Source of the DNA: Planctomycetota bacterium
Lineage (GTDB): Bacteria > Planctomycetota > GCA-2746535
Reading direction: 5' to 3'
Length of the DNA: 64,000 nucleotides
NCBI GenBank assembly: GCA_002746535.1
Contig: NVWA01000017.1
Coordinates: 62,001 to 126,000, forward strand
In this document: positions 28,448-36,567 of the stretch, piece by piece
How positions within the stretch are numbered: position 1 is the stretch's first letter
Layout of the letters: every line of letters begins with the position of its first letter
The notes under the pieces: generated by a model
What the model was told of the DNA's origin: nothing
Seen by the model: only the letters and a program-made list of their open reading frames with translations
Database searches by the model: none
Made by a program: the position numbers and the translations under genes

Positions 28448-29485
28448 TTATAAGTCATTTAATATTTCTTTGATTGAGCCTGTTGCTAAACAACATGTTT
28501 CGTCTGAGGCACCATAATACATCATGATTTCATCACCTTTCACAACCATACCATTTGTAAAAACAACATTGCCAAAAAAACCTTCCGTTTCATATGGTTC
28601 TTCTGGCTGCAGCAAAGGTAATACTGCTTGTTTAATTACTCTCCAAGGTTCTTCCAAGTCCAATAGTAGCGCAAATAGACTGTACCGCTGGTTATCCCCC
28701 TTGCTATGATAAATAGTCAACCACCCTTTGTCTGTCTTTATTGGAGCAGATCCACCACCAATTTTCATTGACTCATAAGAAGTGTCACGAGGTCGCAACA
28801 TGCATTTATGATTACCCCAACAAATCAAATCTGGTGACTCGGCATACCAAATAGAAGCTTTACCAAAACCTCCATTATTGGGACGGTGAAAAGCAATATA
28901 TTTTCCATTTACCTTTTCTGGAAACAAACAAACATCTTTATTCTCAGGTGGAAATATAATGCCGAGACGTTCTACAGAAACAAAATCATCAGTAACAGCT
29001 AATGCTGTGCACCAACTATCTGGTGAAACGATTGTGTAATTTATATAATAACGACCTTCAATTTTAGTTACACGTGCATCTTCAATTCCAAAACATTCGT
29101 TTTCAGAAGTAGGTGCTAAAAATGGCTTTGGGTCAACCGTAAAATTTACACCATCTGAACTTCGTGCAATCCTAATATGACTCATAGTTGAAAGATATTC
29201 CATACCTTTTACTTTGACACCACGCGTATCTTTTAATTCTACATCAGGATCATTTAAATCGAAAGTCTGCACTTGGGGGGTTCCAGTACCATTTTCGAAT
29301 ACATATGTCGGAACACTGATAGACCCTTCTTTTTGTTCACATGATTCTGCCACTCGAATTAATAATAAAATTTCGCCATTAAAACTTGTTGCTCCGGGAT
29401 TAAAAGCTCCTAAAACTTGAAAGCCTTCTGCAGAAGGAGAGACATCCTTAGGAGAAATCAGTGGGTTTTGTATCGCACGTTTCAA
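28448..29485 (-). CDS. GH130 family mannoside phosphorylase, short form
   Basis: A 345-residue protein of normal length for compact GH130 enzymes. Motifs include LLLIRVAES (residues 40-48), F-G-I-E-D-A-R-V (Asp136, the expected acid), YAESPDLICWG and GGGSAPIKTDKGWL. Known members use phosphate to split beta-1,4- or beta-1,2-mannosides and release mannose 1-phosphate. The substrate cannot be read from sequence. It lies 24 bases after a GT4 gene and directly before the long GH130 gene, so the three should be co-transcribed. Two different GH130 enzymes in tandem suggest sequential trimming of a mannose-rich oligosaccharide. Confidence 0.88.
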   Translation of the reverse strand: MKRAIQNPLISPKDVSPSAEGFQVLGAFNPGATSFNGEILLLIRVAESCEQKEGSISVPTYVFENGTGTPQVQTFDLNDPDVELKDTRGVKVKGMEYLSTMSHIRIARSSDGVNFTVDPKPFLAPTSENECFGIEDARVTKIEGRYYINYTIVSPDSWCTALAVTDDFVSVERLGIIFPPENKDVCLFPEKVNGKYIAFHRPNNGGFGKASIWYAESPDLICWGNHKCMLRPRDTSYESMKIGGGSAPIKTDKGWLTIYHSKGDNQRYSLFALLLDLEEPWRVIKQAVLPLLQPEEPYETEGFFGNVVFTNGMVVKGDEIMMYYGASDETCCLATGSIKEILNDL

Positions 29486-29509
29486 TATACATACTCCTAG
29501 AAAAATTAA

Positions 29510-30643
29510 TTAACCAAAATATACATAACGGGTAGAACATTTATGACCTGGATTAAAGCTTGAATAGATTTCTAATGTTTTATTCGCAATCACATCCCAT
29601 GAAATAGTGTTTTTAACATAATTTAAAGCATTTAAAGTATATTTTTGAAAACACTCATCGTCCGTTAATAATTTAACTATAGCATCAACATATTCATCAT
29701 CTGTTGTGGCAGAAAATCCGATATCGGCTTTTTCTACAATATTATGAAATGCTGGTAGCTGAGAAGTCACAACTGGTTTCCCAAAAGTCATTGCATGCGC
29801 CATCACACCACTTTGCGCTCCGGCTGTGTATGGGAAAAGCATAATATCCGATGAACTTAATATCGTGTCAAAAGTGTGTTGCGGAAATTGACCTCGTAGA
29901 ACTTCAATATTATCTTTAACAGGTGAATTGCTAATTAACTCAAATAATTGATTTCTATATTCACCATATTCTAATAATCGCATTTTCCCTGATAAAACTA
30001 ATAATGCCTCGGGTACTTTTTCAACAACTCTTGGAAATAATTCTACCATTCTATCAAAACCTTTTGTTGGTCTAAAATAACCCGCAAGTAAAACAACTTT
30101 TTTTCCTTTGAATCCCAGCTTTTCTTTTGCATCAGGCACTAAAGGCATTTCACGTGCCCCATGTGGAATTAAATTAATTTTAGATTTGTCGGCTCCATAG
30201 ACATCAATCAAATATTGAAAGTGACTTTGTTCATGCACAATAACCGCACTTAATTCCTTACACATGACTGACATAATCATAAGTTGCACATGATTGGGGT
30301 CAGGTAGTACAGTATGAAAAGTGGCCACTACTGGAGTATTACTTGCTCGATAACGATAAATTAAATCAAGAACACTAATTCCACATGTAGCGCCGAAAAG
30401 TCCAAATTCATGCTGAATATGAACTACGTCAGGAGTAACTTTAACGGACATATCAAAGATATCTTTAGATAAACTCCCTGATTCTTTTGTATAAGCAGGA
30501 TAGACATTATGACCCTGGGCACCATCTTCACTAACGATATGGATTTCATTATCCTGACGTGCCATGGCTTCTGATAGAAATTGTGTATATGTGGCTATGC
30601 CACATTCAATTGGCGGAAATGTAGATACGTAAGCAATCCTCAT
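29510..30643 (-). CDS. GT4 family glycosyltransferase
   Basis: A 377-residue GT-B protein. The N-terminus has the loop motif STFPPIECGIATYT typical of GT4 enzymes found beside GH130 genes. The C-terminal nucleotide-sugar domain has KVVLLAGYFRPTKGFDRM (residues about 185-202) and PYTAGAQSGVMAHAMTFGKP (about 293-312), where the usual E-x7-E pair is replaced. AGGAG lies eight bases before the ATG. It opens the operon GT4-GH130-GH130. Transfer of a mannosyl residue is likely from context: mannose 1-phosphate made by GH130 could be activated and re-used. Confidence 0.87.
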   Translation of the reverse strand: MRIAYVSTFPPIECGIATYTQFLSEAMARQDNEIHIVSEDGAQGHNVYPAYTKESGSLSKDIFDMSVKVTPDVVHIQHEFGLFGATCGISVLDLIYRYRASNTPVVATFHTVLPDPNHVQLMIMSVMCKELSAVIVHEQSHFQYLIDVYGADKSKINLIPHGAREMPLVPDAKEKLGFKGKKVVLLAGYFRPTKGFDRMVELFPRVVEKVPEALLVLSGKMRLLEYGEYRNQLFELISNSPVKDNIEVLRGQFPQHTFDTILSSSDIMLFPYTAGAQSGVMAHAMTFGKPVVTSQLPAFHNIVEKADIGFSATTDDEYVDAIVKLLTDDECFQKYTLNALNYVKNTISWDVIANKTLEIYSSFNPGHKCSTRYVYFG

Positions 30644-30668
30644 AATTTTCTCCTAAAAATACGTTATT

Positions 30669-30687
30669 TTGAGTATGTAATACTCAA
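30669..30687. promoter_or_regulatory. Palindromic operator candidate before the GT4-GH130 operon
   Basis: Eight-base arms TTGAGTAT and ATACTCAA are separated by GTA, a perfect odd-spaced palindrome 26-44 bases upstream of the GT4 start. It differs from the GTGCAC operators before the divergent GntR gene, so a second regulator may bind here. No protein is assigned. Confidence 0.4.
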
Positions 30688-30832
30688 TATCATAGAATGT
30701 TTATATTAAATTAAACTAGATAGATACATAATAGTAACTTTTGACATCATGCTTTCCTAATACATCAATTCTGCTTCTGTGAGACATAAAATCCCAATTT
30801 AATGTTTTCTTAATTTATTATTTGTATTTTCA

Positions 30833-30861
30833 TTGACGCAATAACAACTTAAGTGTAAAAT
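30833..30861 (+). promoter_or_regulatory. Sigma-70 promoter of the GntR-type regulator gene
   Basis: TTGACG at 30833-30838, a 17-base spacer and TAAAAT at 30856-30861. The -10 box runs into the first GTGCAC operator, so a bound repressor would cover the promoter and its start site. Confidence 0.65.
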
Positions 30862-30880
30862 ATTAAAGTGCACTTTAATA
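30861..30880. promoter_or_regulatory. Operator 1, perfect 20-base palindrome
   Basis: TATTAAAGTGCACTTTAATA reads the same on both strands. Its first base is the last base of the -10 box. The even, GC-centred symmetry suits a dimeric GntR- or LacI-type regulator, and the next gene encodes one, so autorepression is likely. Confidence 0.7.
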
Positions 30881-30900
30881 TTATTAGTGCACTTTAAATA
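30881..30900. promoter_or_regulatory. Operator 2, imperfect GTGCAC palindrome
   Basis: The core TTAGTGCACTTTAA repeats the centre of operator 1, with centres 19 bases apart. One arm differs (TTATTA against AAATTT). It lies in the expected untranslated leader of the regulator gene, 28 bases before its ATG, and would support cooperative binding of two dimers. Confidence 0.6.
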
Positions 30901-30927
30901 AAATTTTGCTTATGATTGGCTGTTTAT

Positions 30928-32157
30928 ATGAATGAGACATTACTTTCAGAATTTACAGGCCCAAAATACGAACAAGTAAAGTCTTGGATTCGCAAACAAA
31001 TAACTGAAGGAGCTTTTCCAGTTGACTCTCAACTTCCAAGTCAAGAAGAACTTCCAGGTATTTTGAATGTAGGAAGCACTGCGGTTAGGCGTGCCCTAGA
31101 CGATCTAAAAAAAGAAGGTTTGATTATTCGAAAAAAAAAAGCTGGGTCATTTGTCGCACAGAACCCAAAGCCTTTAATCTTTGAAAATAGAAATGTCAAT
31201 ATTGGTATCATTTGGCCACAATCTGTAATACCTGACTTTTTACATGGAAATTACTATTCTACAATCACACATAAAATTCTCAGTGCGTTGGATTTAGAGC
31301 TCAATGATACAGACTGGACTCCAAGGATGGAATCCCAAAGTACTCAATGTAGTTGGCAAAATAATTCGGGTAATATACAAGTGACATGTATGGGAGACCC
31401 CTTACACAGCCATGTTTGTCACCCTAGAATAGAAGATGTTAAAGGTGCCAATTTTGATGTCATTATTAGTATATGTATTGAAAACGATCTTTGGCTTAAA
31501 GAGCTTATTGATACTGGAATTCCAGTTATCTTAGTTGATTTCGCAAAAGAAATTTTTAGGACTAAAGCGGATCAAATATTCTTTGATCCGGTTCCTGGCT
31601 ACTCAGATGCCGTCCATTATTTTGCCAGTAAAGGATTCACTCGAATTCATTTTATAGGAGCCAAAACTCCTTGCCCTGCTCCAACAGATGAAATGGGTCG
31701 TGATGAATGGCATGAATATCGATTAAAAAAATATAATATCAATCCAGATAGTGTTCTCAGACTCAGTGCTTTCCGTCATGCTATGCATGAATGCGGCTTA
31801 CCACCTATCAAAGACTGTGTACATCATGAATTTCATCGAGTTAAATCTCTGACGAATTTGGCAAATCAATTAGTATCTCTTCCTAAAAATAAACGCCCTG
31901 AAGTCGTTATTTGTCACTCAGATTATCATGCAGAAGTAATTTCTAATGTCTTTACTGAATCTGGAATTAGTTTAAATTCTATTGGCGCATTTTATGATTC
32001 AATGGAAGGTGTTGAATATTGTATATATGCGGATCTTAATATTATGGCTCAAGCTACAGCAGAGCTTGTAATTTCAAGATTGAATCGCCCTAAACGTGTG
32101 CCCTTTCGTCTTGCTGTACCCATGTTCTTTAAAAACAATAAGGAGCAGATTTCTTGA
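30928..32157 (+). CDS. GntR-type regulator with LacI-like ligand domain
   Basis: I use the ATG at 30928 (409 residues); a TTG twelve bases earlier is in frame. Residues about 8-75 are a GntR winged helix: KYEQVKSWIRKQITEGAFP, then LPSQEELPGILNVGSTAVRR and GSFVAQN. The remaining 320 residues resemble the periplasmic-binding-protein fold of LacI/GalR proteins (VNIGIIWP at the entry, DVIISICIEN, IHFIGAKTP), the arrangement seen in AraR-like sugar regulators. Two GTGCAC operators at 30861-30900 lie over its own promoter. It is divergent from the GT4-GH130-GH130 operon and is probably its sugar-responsive repressor as well. Confidence 0.85.
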   Translation: MNETLLSEFTGPKYEQVKSWIRKQITEGAFPVDSQLPSQEELPGILNVGSTAVRRALDDLKKEGLIIRKKKAGSFVAQNPKPLIFENRNVNIGIIWPQSVIPDFLHGNYYSTITHKILSALDLELNDTDWTPRMESQSTQCSWQNNSGNIQVTCMGDPLHSHVCHPRIEDVKGANFDVIISICIENDLWLKELIDTGIPVILVDFAKEIFRTKADQIFFDPVPGYSDAVHYFASKGFTRIHFIGAKTPCPAPTDEMGRDEWHEYRLKKYNINPDSVLRLSAFRHAMHECGLPPIKDCVHHEFHRVKSLTNLANQLVSLPKNKRPEVVICHSDYHAEVISNVFTESGISLNSIGAFYDSMEGVEYCIYADLNIMAQATAELVISRLNRPKRVPFRLAVPMFFKNNKEQIS

Positions 32158-32225
32158 TAAAAACATCTACCTTCAAATTAGTAAATAAATTGGATCAAAA
32201 ACAAATAATTTTAATAGGAGTTAAC

Positions 32226-33584
32226 ATGAACTTGATAAGAACTTGTCTAATTACAATGTTGATAGTTTTAAATACTATAGTCATAACAGCGCAAGAGAAA
32301 CAGTTACCATATAAAAATGACCCCGTGATTCTTGAGAAAATTAAAAACCTTGGGGATCGTCAAGGGCTTCGTTTACCTAATCCAAAAATAATGTCTAGTG
32401 GGAAAATTCTGAAAACTCCATATCGCGGAGGTCCCTATTCTCGCGACTATACGAATAAGATGGTTCATGCTCCTGAACGTGAGTCGGCACTTTACTGTGG
32501 TGGTAATCACGGTTCTGGAAGAACCAATGATGTTTGGGAATATCATCTTGGTTCAAATACTTGGCATCGCCTTCATGCACCTATCGGTGGCGATCATGCC
32601 AAACACAAATTAATGCTTCAATTTATGCGTAGACAATGGAAAAAAAATCTCAACAAAAAATTCAATGAAAAAGAACAAAAACAGTTCGATGCTGCAAAGT
32701 CCTTTTGGAAAAAGTATGTGGTATTCAAGGACGGTCACTGTGTCACTAAAATTGGCGAGGCTCCTTTAATGGTTGGTCACACGTGGGATACACTTGTATA
32801 TGAACCAAATGTCGGTCTACTCATTCAAGGAACGGGCGCTCACTGCGGTGGCGGAGCATTAAATCAACATAAATTTGGTGATATGCCACTAGATGTAATA
32901 AAAAAGACTATTGGAAAAAACTCTAAAGGCATCCCCTACAAATCTATGTGGACTTTTGATCCCATAAAAAAGAAATGGGGACATTATGCCAGCAATGACA
33001 AACTTGCTAGACTCCGTGGTATGGGTGCGGCCATGTGTTATATACCAGAATGGAAAAAAATTATTTTTTATGTGTCTGCTCAAAACGTTACACCTCAGGC
33101 ACATATGATGATCACTTATGATGCAATAAATGACAAATGGGCAAACCTCAGGCCTAATAATGGTCGGAGCATTAGAGATCTTGTCCACAAAGATAAAGTT
33201 GCACCATCTTCGGAGCAGCAAACGGCATATAGCTCGAAACACAAAAAAATGTACGCTATTCTAAAGAGTGATCTTTTCTGTTATGATATTCTAAGCAACA
33301 AGTGGACTAAATTATGCACAGATAAACGTATCTATGGTCATGATGCTAAAACTATCTTTGCCTATGATAGTGTTGGTGATGTGCTTATTCTAGCTGGACC
33401 AAGACAAAAAACTCAGTTTGCAATATATGATATAAAAAGCAACAAGTGGGAAGTGTTTAAACCAACAGGATCCAAAATGACTCGCGAACCATGGGGAGAA
33501 GGTAAGGGTTATTATGATCCTAAGCATAATGTTTTTGTATTGCACAATAAAGGTCTTTGGCTCTATCGACATAAGAAAAAATAA
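32226..33584 (+). CDS. Secreted Kelch-repeat protein
   Basis: I start at 32226 (452 residues): this ATG has TAGGAG seven bases upstream and opens a signal peptide (LITMLIVLNTIVITAQ); a frame opening at 32154 would precede the leader. The body has Kelch-type blades, for example NDVWEYHLGSNTWHRL near residue 100, MWTFDPIKKKWGH near 240 and ITYDAINDKWANL near 300. Kelch propellers bind carbohydrate or protein; galactose oxidase has the same fold, but its copper ligands are not recognised. The gene follows the regulator by 68 bases and is probably part of the glycan island. Confidence 0.8.
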   Translation: MNLIRTCLITMLIVLNTIVITAQEKQLPYKNDPVILEKIKNLGDRQGLRLPNPKIMSSGKILKTPYRGGPYSRDYTNKMVHAPERESALYCGGNHGSGRTNDVWEYHLGSNTWHRLHAPIGGDHAKHKLMLQFMRRQWKKNLNKKFNEKEQKQFDAAKSFWKKYVVFKDGHCVTKIGEAPLMVGHTWDTLVYEPNVGLLIQGTGAHCGGGALNQHKFGDMPLDVIKKTIGKNSKGIPYKSMWTFDPIKKKWGHYASNDKLARLRGMGAAMCYIPEWKKIIFYVSAQNVTPQAHMMITYDAINDKWANLRPNNGRSIRDLVHKDKVAPSSEQQTAYSSKHKKMYAILKSDLFCYDILSNKWTKLCTDKRIYGHDAKTIFAYDSVGDVLILAGPRQKTQFAIYDIKSNKWEVFKPTGSKMTREPWGEGKGYYDPKHNVFVLHNKGLWLYRHKKK

Positions 33585-33704
33585 GAAGTTGGTCAATCAC
33601 CTAACACCTTACTCTTATTAGCACCTATGTTTTCATTTATATTTTAGTTTTCACCATACTATAATTGCTGACTAATAAAATCCCTGTTGTAGTGCGACCT
33701 ACTT

Positions 33705-36392
33705 ATGAAAGATAACATGACCAATAAAAATGAATCCATACCTAATATTTCACTGTCTTTAGATGGTGTCACTGTGCTTCCTGCTGAAAATGCTCTATTA
33801 AATCTTCAGCGATCTGAGATTGTTAATCAAAGCTCATTTGAAGAAAAGAAAGGTGTTTCGCTTCAAAGAGAGACTACTACAAACATTGGCTCCTTATCAA
33901 CAAGTGCTGATTTGACCTTTAAAGTAAAAGCTATTCAATCTGGTCGTTTTGAAATCCATACTCATTCTGCTACGGATAAAATAGGCACCAAGGTCATGAA
34001 AGAAGCAAAAAATAAATTTGAGTCCCTATTTTTAATGATTGCGATTGGTAGTAGCCGACCTACAAGACGGGTTCTATTTACCCCGTGGAGTAAATCTGAA
34101 AGTTGTAAGGAAACATTAGGGAAATTTAATTTCACTGGAGAAGATCAGGAGATCAAGGTATGGTTACCAGAAGGTGTTCGTCTAGATTTTCTAAAAATTA
34201 ATTTATTCATTCCACCAGTAGTTCCTGATGCAGCCTATTCTTATCAACCAAAAGTTGTTCCTCCTGATTCGCATCCTAGGATATGGGTAAATAAAGAAAC
34301 TCTGCCTACGGTTCGATCAAATCTCGTAAAACTTGAAAATGCGCCACTTTGGAATAACGTTCAAGAGATGGCAATGAAACCATTCAGTTTTGAATTTAAA
34401 GAAGATGGCGAAGTTGATTTTAATCCAGAACTTGAAAATGCTGCCATCACAAAAGCTTTTGTTAGTTTAATGATTGATGATTTCAAGCTAGGTAATGAAG
34501 CTATTGTTCTAATTAGAGATTATCTTAATTCTGTCGAGTTTGGTAATATTCTTGATATCACTCGAGAAATTGGATTGGCTCTTTATTCGGCATCGCTGGT
34601 TTATGATTGGTGTTATGATTTGATGTCTGTCGAAGATCGAAATAGTATTAAAAGTAATTTACTTCGTATCGCTGATGACATGGAAATTGGATGGCCACCA
34701 TTCAATCAAAAAATAGTAAATGGCCATGGTAACGAAGCCCAAGTTACCCGTGATTTACTTTGCATGTCTATCGCCATATATGATGAAGATCCAGTCCCTT
34801 ATCAATATTGCTCTTACCGCCTACTAGAGGAGCTGGCTCCTATGCGTAAGTTCGAATACCAATCACCTCGCCACAATCAAGGTAATAGCTATGGGCCTTA
34901 TCGATTCGGATGGGATATGCACGCTGCCACTTTATTTTTCCGTATGTCTGGCGAACAGGGCTTTGATGAAAACATCACGGGAATTTATAAATCTTGGTTG
35001 TACATACAACTTCCAGATGATTGTAGCTTGAAAGATGGTGATGATTCATATAACAGTAAAATACCTCATCTTGGCCTTACCTCCCTTTTAAGTTATTCCT
35101 ATGCAAAGGATCCCTTATTAAAGTATGAATTTGAAAGACTAGGAGGCCTTCCGAATAATCCCGTGCTATTTCTTTTGTTAAACGATCCTGAGTTAAAAGG
35201 AGAAAATAATTTGGCTTCACTACCATTAACCCTTGATGGTGGACCTATTCTTGGTTCGATGATTACACGTACTGGTTGGTCGACAGGTTTAGAAGAGAGT
35301 GATGTCGTAGTAGAAATTAAAGGTGGTGGGTATCACTTTGGAAATCATCAGCATTCAGATGCAGGAAGCTTTCAAATCTATTATCGTGGAATGCAAGTTG
35401 TTGATCTAGGACAGTATCTTTTTTATGGCACACCTTATGATTTCAATTTTTGTAAGCGATCTGTTTCACATAGCATGATGCTTGTTTATGATCCGGATGA
35501 AAATTTTTCTAGGAACGTATGGAATGATGGAGGGACACGTTTTAACCAAGTAAACCCTACAACGCCAGAGCAAGTATGTGAGGATTCTACCTTCGCCAAT
35601 GGCACTGTTTTGTTTTCAGATTTTGGTCCATCAAGTCATACACCTTCCTATAACATTTTTTCAGTTGACCTTGCCTCTGCCTATAGCGATAAAATTAAGA
35701 GCTATGTACGAACTTTTTGTTTCTTAAATTTAGAGAGTTCTTCTCATCCAGGTGTCTTGATCATTTTTGATAATATATCTACATTTAAGCCTGAATTTAA
35801 AAAGTACTGGCAAGTCAATACTTTTAAAGAGCCTGAAATTACAGAAGAGGGCGTGATATTAAGAAATGACGACCTTGGAATGTCAGGAAAGATTCGCTTA
35901 GAAATGCTTCTTCCTAAAGCAAAGGAGAGAAAATTAGAGATCTTGTCAGGTGAAGAAGCTAGTACCGTATTTGGTAAGACATTCTCGCCACCATTGATGG
36001 AAGAACCAGAAGCTAGTGGTCATCGGGTTATGTTTTCCCCCATAAATGAAAATAGTAATGACGTTTTTCTTACGGTCATGTCGATTTCTCCAGAGGACTC
36101 TTGTGACCTACCTACTAATCACACCGAATTAGCTGAGGTGCATATCATTACCATAGCTAATCGAGTGGTAGTATTGAATAAGACAGATGAATTGCTAAAC
36201 AAGGTGCAAAAATTAGAAATTAAATGTGAAGATGAAAATCAATACCAATTACTTTTAATAGGTTTAGAGCCCGGCCAGTGGACACTTCGCAATTTGAGTG
36301 AAGATAGTTTGTTTAATTACCAGGTAGTAGGTAATAAGAATTGCGCCTTCTTTGAAATTCCATGTGGCGTGTACACAGCTCAGCTTGAGTGA
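33705..36392 (+). CDS. DUF4962/heparinase II/III-type polysaccharide lyase, no signal peptide
   Basis: An 895-residue protein; an ATG at 33717 is an alternative start. Residues about 1-190 are a beta-rich domain, about 190-500 an alpha-toroid (HPRIWVNKETLPTVRSNL at its entry, NGHGNEAQVTRDLLC near 345), and about 510-895 the heparinase II/III beta-sandwich with GGGYHFGNHQHSDAGSFQIY, where the His residues match the metal- and catalysis-related region of the family. Such enzymes cleave uronic-acid polysaccharides by elimination. Unusually there is no leader or lipobox, so it would act on imported oligosaccharide, in line with the leaderless GH130 and DUF4091 enzymes nearby. Confidence 0.82.
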   Translation: MKDNMTNKNESIPNISLSLDGVTVLPAENALLNLQRSEIVNQSSFEEKKGVSLQRETTTNIGSLSTSADLTFKVKAIQSGRFEIHTHSATDKIGTKVMKEAKNKFESLFLMIAIGSSRPTRRVLFTPWSKSESCKETLGKFNFTGEDQEIKVWLPEGVRLDFLKINLFIPPVVPDAAYSYQPKVVPPDSHPRIWVNKETLPTVRSNLVKLENAPLWNNVQEMAMKPFSFEFKEDGEVDFNPELENAAITKAFVSLMIDDFKLGNEAIVLIRDYLNSVEFGNILDITREIGLALYSASLVYDWCYDLMSVEDRNSIKSNLLRIADDMEIGWPPFNQKIVNGHGNEAQVTRDLLCMSIAIYDEDPVPYQYCSYRLLEELAPMRKFEYQSPRHNQGNSYGPYRFGWDMHAATLFFRMSGEQGFDENITGIYKSWLYIQLPDDCSLKDGDDSYNSKIPHLGLTSLLSYSYAKDPLLKYEFERLGGLPNNPVLFLLLNDPELKGENNLASLPLTLDGGPILGSMITRTGWSTGLEESDVVVEIKGGGYHFGNHQHSDAGSFQIYYRGMQVVDLGQYLFYGTPYDFNFCKRSVSHSMMLVYDPDENFSRNVWNDGGTRFNQVNPTTPEQVCEDSTFANGTVLFSDFGPSSHTPSYNIFSVDLASAYSDKIKSYVRTFCFLNLESSSHPGVLIIFDNISTFKPEFKKYWQVNTFKEPEITEEGVILRNDDLGMSGKIRLEMLLPKAKERKLEILSGEEASTVFGKTFSPPLMEEPEASGHRVMFSPINENSNDVFLTVMSISPEDSCDLPTNHTELAEVHIITIANRVVVLNKTDELLNKVQKLEIKCEDENQYQLLLIGLEPGQWTLRNLSEDSLFNYQVVGNKNCAFFEIPCGVYTAQLE

Positions 36393-36457
36393 GTCAAATT
36401 GATCTCATCTTTTAATAAATATATGAATACTCAATCATCAACAAAAGGTGCTTAAAG

Positions 36458-36497
36458 TCGATTTAACGTGAAAATCGAGTTAGATTTTTATTTTAAC
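36458..36497. terminator. Possible terminator after the lyase gene
   Basis: TCGATTT and AAATCGA pair across a seven-base loop (36458-36478), followed by GTTAG and the T-rich run ATTTTTATTTT. It lies between convergent genes. The stem is A/T-rich and only seven pairs, so moderate confidence. Confidence 0.4.
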
Positions 36498-36567
36498 CTT
36501 AGGAGTTATGATTGTCCGCCCCCCCACCACTGATTTTATAATTTTACTACCTGACCCTAAGTATTTT

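Noticed and set aside
32889-33242. Minus-strand frame of 117 codons
   Set aside because: It is antisense to the Kelch blades of the gene at 32226 and shows no family features.
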